Shown here in pieces: positions 35,620-42,541 of a stretch of DNA of 64,000 nt. The DNA is from CAWKPF01 sp963851415 (lineage in GTDB: Bacteria > Acidobacteriota > Thermoanaerobaculia > Multivoradales > Multivoraceae), in contig CAWKPF010000002.1 of assembly GCA_963851415.1 (NCBI GenBank), positions 1,240,001-1,304,000 on the forward strand, in the 5' to 3' direction. The position numbers and the translations under genes are program-made. Numbering within the stretch: the first letter of the stretch is position 1; each line of letters opens with the position of its first letter. Under the pieces are notes generated by a model, which saw nothing but the letters and a program-made list of their open reading frames with translations, was not told the origin of the DNA and ran no database searches.

Positions 35620-38598
35620 GTGAAGAGCTCTCGCTGGGACGAAGTCGACGGGTGGTTCACGCGCGCTCTCGGCCACCGGGAGAGCGAGCGAAGGGCAGTG
35701 CTGAAACAGTGCGCCGACCCGGAGGTGCGACAGCGGGTCGAACGACTGCTCGACGTCGTTTCTCGAACGGACGACCTTCTCGTCACTGGCGGCGCGGCTG
35801 CCGTCATGGTGGAGGATCGCGAAGCGGCGATGCTCTCTTCGGCTCGCCGGGTCTTCGCACCCGGGCGCGAGCTGCTCGATCGCTACCGGGTGATCGACGA
35901 GCTGGGCGTCGGTGGCATGGGTCTCGTGCTGCGCGCTCTCGATCTCAAGCTCGAGCGTGAGGTGGCGATCAAGGTCGTCGCCGGTGCAGCGGATCCCGAT
36001 CGCTTGATGCGTGAGGCCCGGATCGCCGCCTCGCTCAATCATCAGAACCTGGTCGCGGTCTACGATGCCGGCGAGATCGACAAGACGCCCTTCATCGTGA
36101 TGGAGCTGGTCGACGGCCCGACTCTCGAAGAGCAGCCTCCCAAGACCGAAGACGACGCCGTTCGGGTTGCGCTGCAGATCTGTCACGCGCTCGAAGAGTT
36201 GCACCGCAAGGGCATCGTCCACCGGGACATCAAGCCATCCAACCTCCTGTGCGTAGAGACCGGGGGCGCTCCCGTGGTCAAGCTCGCCGACCTGGGCGTG
36301 GCCCGGAGCCACGACGACACGAGGATCACGCTCGAGGGGAGAATCATCGGCACGCCGTACTACATGGCACCCGAGCAGGTGCGAGGCGAGACCGTGGACG
36401 GGCGCTCCGATCTGTATGCCCTCGGCATCATGCTCTATCGATGGCTCACGGGGCGGTTGCCGTTCGCGGGCTCCGATGCCATGGTCGTTCTCTCCCAGCA
36501 TCTCCACGCGCCGGTGGTGGGCCCCCGAGAGGTGCGCGGCGATCTCTCGCCCGAGATCGAGGCCGTGGTTCTTCGCCTGCTGGCGAAGGATCCGCGCGAC
36601 CGCTACGCATCGGCTGCCGAGCTCGCCGACGTCCTGGCCCACATACCGGGACCCGATCCGGATCGAACGCCGCGTCTGCTTCGGCCGACGGGAGGGCTCC
36701 CGGAATCGAGCCTCGAGAGAGGCCGAAAGGCCCTCGAGGAGGGACGCTGGATCGAGGCTTACGAGGCCTTGAGCGCCGCGTCCGAGACGGGCCGCCTCGA
36801 GCCCGAAGATCTCGGCCGCCTGGCGACTGCGGCGGCCTGTGCGGGACGGCACGACGAGATCCTGAAGCTCCTCGAGGCGACCGCTGCCGCGTATGCCCGC
36901 AACGAGGACCCACGTGGTGTCGCCGCTACGGCCTGCGAGCTGGCCACGGTCTACTACGAGCGCCGGCAGCCGGCGCGCTCGGCCGCCTGGCTCCGACGTG
37001 CCGAGAGACTCCTGCCGGACTTGAGCGAAGGGCCCGAGCACGCCTTCGTCGCCTGGCTGCGCGGACGCAGCTTCTGGGAGAGTCGCCGCTGGGAGGAGGC
37101 AACCGTCGAAGCCGAGCGCGCGCTCGAGATCGCTCGACGGGTCCGAGATCCCGACCGCGAGGCTCTCGCCCTGCTCGATCTCGGTCACCTCTTGCTGGTC
37201 GACGATCGGTACGACGAAGGCGCGAGCCGACTCGCCGAGGCCGGGGGCGCGGCCCTGTCGGGGGAGCTGAGCCCCGTGACCGCCGGTACGGTGCTTTGCG
37301 GTCTGATCTTCGCATGGCGTGCCTGCGGCAACTGGGCCCGTGCCGCGGAATGGACCCAGGCTCAGACCCAGTGGCTCGAGCGCGAAGGGGTCGCCCCGTT
37401 TCCCGGGATCTGCCGTGTTCACCGGGGCGAGCTGATTCGACTACGAGGCGACCTCGGACAGGCCGAGCGGGATCTGGCCGAAGGCACCGAGGAGCTGGTC
37501 GGAGTCGACAACTGGGTCGCGGCCATCGGTTATCGAGAGCTCGGAGAGGTCCGACTCCGCCGTGGCAAGCTGGGCGAAGCGGAGGCGGCCTTTCGTCGGG
37601 CCCTCGAACTGGGCTCCGATGCCCAGCCCGGTCTCGCCCGGTTGCGACTGGTCGAAGGGGATGCCGAGGCAGCGCTCGAGGGCCTGCGTCGGGCCCTGAA
37701 CAGCAAGCAGAAGAACTTCCTCGACGAGCAGAACCGTTTGTACCTGCTGCCGACTCTGGTGACGGCGGCGCTGTCGGTGGGTGACCGCGAAGAAGCGGAG
37801 CGCTACGCGGCCGAGCTCGAGCGGGTGGCTGAAGAGTTGGGCTCGGGTGCCCATCGTGCGGCCGCCTCGGGTGCCAGGGGGGAGCTGTTGCTGGCCGAAG
37901 GTCAGGCCAGACCGGCCATCGAGAATCTGCAGGAGGCCTGGCGCTCGTGGAGTGCGCTGGACGCTCCCTACGAGGCGGCCGAGGTCAAGGTCCTGATCGC
38001 GCAGGCGCTCGAGCGCGTTGGCGACGAGCGCGGCGCCCGGCTGGAGCTGGAGGCGGCGCTGTCGGTCTTCGAGCGTCTGGGCGCCCAGCTCGGCGTCCAG
38101 CGGGTGCGCGAGCATCTCGATCGTCTCGAGCCGGCTCTCCGGACTCGAAACACGCCACCGGACAAGGCCTCGGGGGCCTGGGCCTTTGCCCAGGTCGTGG
38201 ACGCTCCCCGGTTGATCGAGGCGCTCGGCCAGGAAGCGTGGAGCGAGTTCGAGGCGTGGCTCCACCGATCGCTCAGCCGCTGTTGTCGGGAGCATTCCGG
38301 GGACCCCGGTGATGCCGAGCACCAGCCCGGCACGCTGGGCGCCGGGTTCCCGGGAATCGACGACGCCGTTCGCTGTGCGATCGAGATGCAGACGGCTCTG
38401 CGCGAGCACCGCTCTCGGCACGGCTTCGCTCCACCCATGCGGATCGGCGTGACGGACCGCGCGGGTCTCGACCGGGCCCGGGAGCTGGCCGAGCTCGCGG
38501 GCCCAGGAGACATCGTCGCGGCCCGGGATGCGGTCGCCGAATCGGTATGGCGCAGCGAGCCGGGCTCCAGAAACGACGTCGTGCGGCTGCTTTGGTGA
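35620..38598 (+). CDS. Ser/Thr protein kinase with TPR region and degenerate cyclase-like C-terminus
   Basis: A protein of 992 residues without a membrane helix. The N-terminal 70 residues (WDEVDGWFTRALGH, VERLLDV) are the domain often placed before bacterial kinases of this group. The kinase (about 85-345) has GVGGMGLVLRALD, the VAIKV lysine, HRDIKPSN near 201, a DLG in place of DFG near 224, and GTPYYMAPEQ. About 450 residues of TPR-like helical repeats follow, such as EAERYAAELERVAEELG. The last 130 residues resemble a class III cyclase domain (AVRCAIEMQTALREH, PPMRIGV, ELAELAGPGDIVAARDAV). They lack the second metal-binding Asp, so it is probably a non-catalytic sensor. A cytosolic signalling kinase regulated by protein contacts is inferred. 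Confidence 0.9.
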   Translation: MKSSRWDEVDGWFTRALGHRESERRAVLKQCADPEVRQRVERLLDVVSRTDDLLVTGGAAAVMVEDREAAMLSSARRVFAPGRELLDRYRVIDELGVGGMGLVLRALDLKLEREVAIKVVAGAADPDRLMREARIAASLNHQNLVAVYDAGEIDKTPFIVMELVDGPTLEEQPPKTEDDAVRVALQICHALEELHRKGIVHRDIKPSNLLCVETGGAPVVKLADLGVARSHDDTRITLEGRIIGTPYYMAPEQVRGETVDGRSDLYALGIMLYRWLTGRLPFAGSDAMVVLSQHLHAPVVGPREVRGDLSPEIEAVVLRLLAKDPRDRYASAAELADVLAHIPGPDPDRTPRLLRPTGGLPESSLERGRKALEEGRWIEAYEALSAASETGRLEPEDLGRLATAAACAGRHDEILKLLEATAAAYARNEDPRGVAATACELATVYYERRQPARSAAWLRRAERLLPDLSEGPEHAFVAWLRGRSFWESRRWEEATVEAERALEIARRVRDPDREALALLDLGHLLLVDDRYDEGASRLAEAGGAALSGELSPVTAGTVLCGLIFAWRACGNWARAAEWTQAQTQWLEREGVAPFPGICRVHRGELIRLRGDLGQAERDLAEGTEELVGVDNWVAAIGYRELGEVRLRRGKLGEAEAAFRRALELGSDAQPGLARLRLVEGDAEAALEGLRRALNSKQKNFLDEQNRLYLLPTLVTAALSVGDREEAERYAAELERVAEELGSGAHRAAASGARGELLLAEGQARPAIENLQEAWRSWSALDAPYEAAEVKVLIAQALERVGDERGARLELEAALSVFERLGAQLGVQRVREHLDRLEPALRTRNTPPDKASGAWAFAQVVDAPRLIEALGQEAWSEFEAWLHRSLSRCCREHSGDPGDAEHQPGTLGAGFPGIDDAVRCAIEMQTALREHRSRHGFAPPMRIGVTDRAGLDRARELAELAGPGDIVAARDAVAESVWRSEPGSRNDVVRLLW

Positions 38599-38732
38599 AG
38601 CCCTGTAACGGCTTGCCGACCCCGAAGCGTGTAGATGCTATGTAGACCGGCTCGGAGTCGGGTCGGGTCTAGAGGCAGACAGCTGCCGAGTACAGTCTTC
38701 CTCGAGACAAAACGATCAGAGGAGGAAGCACG
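38599..38732. other. Short gap after the TPR kinase
   Basis: No gene. The stop codon of the kinase is followed by GAAGCCCTGTAACGGCTTGC, a weak inverted pattern that could help termination. Confidence 0.3.
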
Positions 38733-38960
38733 ATGAGTACGTCAGCAGCCGCCGTATGGCCAGGAGCGAGTTCTGTTCGTCGTGTTCGAGCTGAGCCATG
38801 CGCAGTGGAAACTCGGGTTTGCGACGGATCTGGGAGAGCGGGTCCGGGAGCGCACCATTGCGTCCTGGGATCTGTGCGCTTCGAATCGGAGCTGAGCAAG
38901 GCGAAGGAGCGTCTTTCGCTGGAGAGCTCAGCAAGAGTGGTGAGGCCGAGTCCCACGAGG
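38733..38960 (+). pseudogene. Frameshifted N-terminal remnant of an IS110-type transposase
   Basis: A strong AGAGGAGG precedes ATG 38733 (MSTSAAAVW). After a frameshift near 38757 the frame from 38761 reads QERVLFVVFELSHAQWKLGF and then ATDLGERVRERTIASWDL. A second frameshift near 38876 leads to RFESELSKAKERLSLESSAR. These correspond in order to the N-terminal region of a subgroup of IS110-like transposases (FVAFELxxxxWKLGFTxxLGQ..). About 75 of some 350 residues remain, and the acidic DEDD catalytic residues are not complete. It is a dead insertion-sequence fragment at the left edge of the fragment graveyard. Confidence 0.55.
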
Positions 38961-39132
38961 GGGAGCTCCACGCCGCCGAGGAGGCGGTGGAGCACTCGGA
39001 GATGGCCATCGAGTGAGGGCTTCGGCGCCGGGTGACACGCGACGGGCCCCCGGGGTCGGCATCGTTACCGCAGAGGCCGCAGGCGGGTGGGCGACCAGGG
39101 AGACCCCGCCCGGCGGGGTCTCTCTCGCATGA

Positions 39133-39308
39133 TCAGGGCTTCTCGTAGACCGTCTGTCCTTCCTTGATGGTCTCGAGCACCTGGATGTCCTTGATGGTGT
39201 CCGCCTCCACCGTCAGGGGGTTGCCGCTCAGGATGACCAGGTCGGCGAGCTTGCCGGGCTCGAGAGAGCCCTTGGACGCCTGCTCGTCGTACTGCTCGGC
39301 GGCCCAGA
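39133..39308 (-). pseudogene. C-terminal stub of a YtcJ-like amidohydrolase
   Basis: On the minus strand the last 58 codons read IWAAEQYDEQASKGSLEPGK, then LADLVILSGNPLTVEADTIK and DIQVLETIKEGQTVYEKP, the ordinary C-terminus of amidohydrolase-3 enzymes (GSIEPGKLADLVVL). The frame is joined upstream, at about 39309, to the IS91-like transposase in the same direction, so nothing of the metal site remains. The IS fragment evidently removed the rest of the gene. Confidence 0.75.
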
Positions 39309-40285
39309 TCGGCCGATGCCGCCGCGTCCTGACGACCTTCCGCCCCCAACTCGGCCTTGCGGCGCTTGCCCCGAGACGCATTCGAATACCAACCCCAGTA
39401 CCGAACCTGCTGCTGACCAGGCTCCGGCACGGGATCGAGAACGCGAGCTAGAAAGCTCAGCACATCAAGACGCTCGGACTCCCACAACGGACCGCCCCGA
39501 CGAGACGGCCGCGGGTGCACCACCACTTCCTCCCGATCCCCGTCCCATCCGAGACGATCCAAAACGATCGGGCACCGAGCCATGTACCGCCCCAGCCGTG
39601 CGGCCGCAGCCTTCTCCTCGACTCGCACCCCCGCATGCACCGAGAACCCGCTGTGCCGCCACGACAACAACGACTCCACCACCTCCTGCCCGATCTTGCC
39701 CCGCTCCACCAACAGCCGCAGCACCTCGGCGCGCCACAGCCGCTCGAAAGCCTCCCCATCCACCCACAGCAAGTGCCGGAAACTCCCGTCCAGCAAGAAG
39801 CCGCCATCCGTCACCAACAGGTGCACATGCGGATGCCAACCCAGCAGCTCCCCCGCCGTCTGCACGAATCCGACTCCGCCTGGCTCGAACGACTCATCGA
39901 ACGAAGCCTCCAGGCACAGCCGCCACGCCCGCCAAGCACAACCCAGCAGATCCCCCAACAACCGACGATCGAACCGAAAGAAGATCCGAAGACGCTTCGG
40001 GATCGTCAGCACCACCTGACGATGAGGGACCTCCGCCAGCAGCTCCTGCTCGGCCCATTCCGCCCACAGCAGCTCTCGCTTCTGGTGGCACGACGGACAC
40101 AGGCAACGCTGCTTGCACGAGAACGCCACGAGGTAGTCATGGCCGCACTCCTCGCAGTGCACCCGAGCCGCGCCCTGGGCGAAGATCCCGCAGTCCAGGT
40201 ACCGATACGCCGCCCTCTCCACGCAGCGGCGCTGCCGACCGTGGGTGCGCTCGAAACGCTCCTCGTAGACCTGGAGGGTGCGCCA
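39309..40285 (-). mobile_element. IS91-like element fragment A (transposase lacking C-terminus)
   Basis: A continuous transposase frame runs from about LQVYEERFERTHGRQRRCVE to GAEGRQDAAA. It has an N-terminal zinc-finger region (HCEECGHDYLVAFSCKQR, CLCPSCHQKR), VVLTIPKRLRIFFRFDRRLL, the HUH nuclease motif WHPHVHLLVTDGG, and the later RYMARCPIVLDRL, the region expected to hold the catalytic tyrosine. EPGQQQVRYWGWYSNASRG is a known IS91/IS801 group block. The C-terminal part seen in fragments C and D and the element's terminus are missing. No start codon is found upstream of LQVYEE. Flanks are an amidohydrolase stub (low side) and a sortilin-like stub (high side). Unlike B and C it does not carry the 1-base deletion, so its frame is intact. 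Confidence 0.85.
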
Positions 40286-40649
40286 TCTGAATCGAGCCCT
40301 CCTCGATACCGCGGGAATCGACCCTGCCCTCTTCACCGGGCTCGCCGCGCTCGAGAAGGAGATCGCCCAGATCAGCATTCGACTGATGGGCGACCGCACC
40401 CTCGGCCGCTTCAACGAGCCCTCGGTTCCCTCCGTGCTGGGTCGAGCCGGCCGTCTCACCAGCCAGTGGGACACTCGCCAGCCGCCCACGAAGACCCAGG
40501 TCGAAAGCCTCGAAATCGCCGAGCGGGAGTTCGCTTCGGTCCTGGGCGAGGTCAAGACCCTGATCGAAACGACACTACCGGCGCTCGAGAGAGACGCCGA
40601 AGCGGCCGGGGCTCCCTGGACACCAGGGAGGGCATTGCCGGAGCCGTGA
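40284..40649 (+). pseudogene. C-terminal stub of a sortilin/VPS10-like glycosyl-hydrolase-type protein
   Basis: The plus strand reads RHLNRALLDTAGIDPALFTG, ISIRLMGDRTLGRFNEPSVP, SQWDTRQPPTKTQVESLEIA and LPALERDAEAAGAPWTPGRA. These match the conserved C-terminal block of large VPS10-repeat proteins annotated as glycosyl hydrolases in Acidobacteriota and Bacteroidota. The propeller is absent and the fragment starts at the IS91-like fragment A. No start codon or ribosome binding site of its own. Assignment rests on memory of this C-terminal block. Confidence 0.55.
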
Positions 40650-40805
40650 ATCGCCTCCGAACGACCATCGCCGGCGGGCTGGTCTTCTTCCTCACTACCT
40701 GTTCACGGCCGCCGTCAGCGGTGCGTTCATGGGGTCACCGTGGCTCGGTTTCGGACGCGCGCTCGAGCCTCGCCCGGCACTCTTGATCGCGATGAAAGTC
40801 GGCCG

Positions 40806-41036
40806 TCATCGGTAGCCAGCGAAGTCGTCGAGCGGCTCATCGAAGTCGGCTGCAACAGTGGCCTTCCCCTTCGCGGTGCCGAGCACCCGCGCGCACGGCT
40901 CCAGCTCCGTTTCGACCAGCACGAGCTTGACGATGGGAGTCTTGCCCCGAGCGATCACGATCTCTTCCCTGTGCTGCGCCTCTCGAATCAGGCGAGAAAG
41001 GTGGGACTTGGCCTCATGGATCGAGACGATCTTCAT
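40806..41036 (-). CDS. Orphan Phd/YefM-type antitoxin
   Basis: A 76-residue protein opening MKIVSIHEAKSHLSRLIREA, the DNA-binding start of Phd/YefM antitoxins (usually MxxxxxxEAKxxLSxL). It continues with VIARGKTPIVKLVLVE, the usual start of the toxin-binding part, and ends LDDFAGYR. The 3' side on this strand holds only the sortilin-like stub and the IS91 fragment, so the toxin that should follow has gone. The ATG is preceded by a region with two palindromes (ACTCGAGT 41043-41050, AGTCATGTGACT 41053-41064), possible operators. It might neutralise the related module or be a relic. Confidence 0.85.
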   Translation of the reverse strand: MKIVSIHEAKSHLSRLIREAQHREEIVIARGKTPIVKLVLVETELEPCARVLGTAKGKATVAADFDEPLDDFAGYR

Positions 41037-41093
41037 GGACTTACTCGAGTCTAGTCATGTGACTGAGTCAAAGAATGGAGAACAGAGAACGCC

Positions 41094-41495
41094 TCACCAC
41101 ACCTGTACTGCGAGCCCGGGGATCCGAGGGAAGCTCCGCCGGTCGCGAGTCACGACGTCGAGGCCTCGCCCCAGGGCCGTCGCGCCAATGATCAGGTCGT
41201 GCGCTCCGACGGCGGCGCCCTCCGAGGCCAGAGTGGCCGCGAGTCGGGCATGGATTCGCGCCGCGATGAGGTCGAACCCGAGCACCGGAACGCTCGCCAG
41301 GATCGCCTCCACCCACGCCTCTCGCACTGACCGTCTCGCTTCGTTGCCTGCCCGGTGCACACCGTGGAGTAGCTCGGAAGCAGTGATCGACGCGATGGCG
41401 AAGTCGTCATCTGAATGCTCGGAGAGACGATCCGCCAGATCGAGATCCCCTCGCTCGATGGCCACCAGAACGCTCGAGTCGATCAACGATCCCAT
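41094..41495 (-). CDS. VapC-type PIN-domain toxin
   Basis: A 133-residue PIN-domain ribonuclease. MGSLIDSSVLVAIERGDLDL supplies the first acidic residue (Asp6), IASITASELLHGVHRA the conserved Glu, and the AVGAHDLIIGATAL and LDVVTRDRRSF blocks the remaining acidic set. Family members cleave tRNA or rRNA and stop translation. The start codon lies inside the 3' end of the antitoxin gene (13-base overlap), so the two are translated from one message. All four acidic positions appear present, so it should be active. Confidence 0.93.
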   Translation of the reverse strand: MGSLIDSSVLVAIERGDLDLADRLSEHSDDDFAIASITASELLHGVHRAGNEARRSVREAWVEAILASVPVLGFDLIAARIHARLAATLASEGAAVGAHDLIIGATALGRGLDVVTRDRRSFPRIPGLAVQVW

Positions 41496-41812
41496 GGGGT
41501 CTCTGGAACCGTCGGCTGGGAGCGGCTCAAGGCCTCGATCTCCGCCAGGAAGTCCCCATCGACCTTCGGCACCGACTTCATCAGGTTCTGAAGATCGGAT
41601 CCCGTGAACCGGGTGGGCGCCGACGGACGCAACTCGGCGACGGGGGTGCCTCCCCGCTCGATCACGAACGACTCGCTGCGGTAGCGGACCCGGTTGAGCA
41701 GGTCGGAGAAGTTCCGAGCCGCGTCGGTGGCGGAGACCCTCTGGACGACACGGTACTCGGTAGCGGTCTCACGGATCAGACCCTCCGACGGGGATTCGGA
41801 ACCCTTACTCAT
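41483..41812 (-). CDS. Phd/YefM-type antitoxin of a PIN toxin
   Basis: A 109-residue protein. VSATDAARNFSDLLNRVRYR, then SESFVIERGGTPVAEL is the antitoxin DNA-binding domain of the Phd/YefM family, and the C-terminal 45 residues (FLAEIEALSRSQPTVPETPW) are the toxin-binding tail. It overlaps the PIN gene by 13 bases. Pairing of a Phd-type antitoxin with a VapC toxin is well known. Upstream at 41825-41837 lies a 6-1-6 palindrome, probably the operator. The first 20 residues before the domain are unusually long; a later ATG was not found. Confidence 0.85.
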   Translation of the reverse strand: MSKGSESPSEGLIRETATEYRVVQRVSATDAARNFSDLLNRVRYRSESFVIERGGTPVAELRPSAPTRFTGSDLQNLMKSVPKVDGDFLAEIEALSRSQPTVPETPWDR

Positions 41813-41824
41813 GCAAACAGTTTA

Positions 41825-41837
41825 TCAGATAATCTGA
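41825..41837. promoter_or_regulatory. Palindrome TCAGAT-A-ATCTGA upstream of the PIN/Phd module
   Basis: A perfect 6-1-6 inverted repeat 12 bases before the antitoxin start codon, in an AT-rich stretch. Its place and symmetry fit an autorepression operator. Confidence 0.6.
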
Positions 41838-41876
41838 TTCAGTTCCAAACCCAGCTGACCATGCGGGATCGGTTAC

Positions 41877-41884
41877 ACACGTGT
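41877..41884. promoter_or_regulatory. ACACGTGT palindrome before the second VapBC-like module
   Basis: An 8-bp perfect palindrome 25 bases upstream of the antitoxin ATG at 41910. It may be the operator half-site; the evidence is weak because short palindromes are frequent. Confidence 0.35.
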
Positions 41885-41909
41885 TGAATATGTGATGTAT
41901 GCTCCATCC

Positions 41910-42122
41910 ATGAAACGACTGCAGATCCTCATCGACGAAGATCTCGACGACGCGCTCGAAGCGCAGGCCAAGCTCGAAGGCACCTCCAAAGCCGCCCTGA
42001 TTCGACGTTTCGTGCGCCTCCAGCTCGATGCGCTTCCGCCTCTCGACGCCGATCCTCTCGGGCAGATGATCGGTGCCGATGATTTCGAGCCCGAGTCGGT
42101 CGACGACGTCGTCTACCGATGA
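41910..42122 (+). CDS. RHH (VapB-like) antitoxin
   Basis: A 70-residue protein from the ATG at 41910; the frame also has an upstream ATG at 41892, but the RHH begins MKRLQILIDEDLDDALEAQA with KLEGTSKAALIRRFVRLQLD, so the later start is preferred. It is a ribbon-helix-helix repressor-antitoxin with an acidic C-terminal tail. Its last codons overlap the toxin gene by four bases (ATGA at 42119-42122), a translational coupling common in these modules. No clear ribosome binding site precedes it. Confidence 0.88.
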   Translation: MKRLQILIDEDLDDALEAQAKLEGTSKAALIRRFVRLQLDALPPLDADPLGQMIGADDFEPESVDDVVYR

Positions 42123-42517
42123 TCTTCATCGACACCTCGTTCTTCGTGGCGCTGCGCAACCGGAGAGACGAGCATCACGACGACGCGGTTGCGCTGCTCC
42201 GCCAGAGAGAGCGTTCGGTTTTCGTCACCAGCAACCACGTTCGAGGAGAGACCTGGACCTATCTGCGGCGCAAGACCAACCATGGCTCCTCCGTCGCCTT
42301 TCTCGACTCGCTCGAAAGCTCTCCCCGAATCCGCATCGAAACGGTCACGCCCGACCAGGAGGCCAAGGCCCTTCGTTGGCTGAGGCGTCACGACGAACGC
42401 GAGTACTCCTTCGTCGACGCGACCAGCTTCGCGATCATGGAAACCCTGCGGATGGCCGAGGCCTTTGCCTTTGACGGGGACTTCGCCGCGGCCGGCTTCG
42501 TCGAACTGCGGCCCTGA
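42119..42517 (+). CDS. VapC-type PIN-domain toxin
   Basis: A 132-residue PIN domain. MIFIDTSFFVALRNRRDEHH holds the first Asp (and the common small-residue run), NHVRGETWTYLRR the conserved Glu, YSFVDATSFAIMETLRMAEA the C-terminal Asp pair and AFDGDFAAAGF the last acidic residue. It should be an RNase toxin inhibited by the overlapping antitoxin. It lies on the opposite strand to the neighbouring PIN module, 98 bases away, so the two modules were probably acquired separately. It ends just before a broken kinase gene read towards it. Confidence 0.93.
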   Translation: MIFIDTSFFVALRNRRDEHHDDAVALLRQRERSVFVTSNHVRGETWTYLRRKTNHGSSVAFLDSLESSPRIRIETVTPDQEAKALRWLRRHDEREYSFVDATSFAIMETLRMAEAFAFDGDFAAAGFVELRP

Positions 42518-42541
42518 ACCGACATCCGGGACAAGGGCTGG

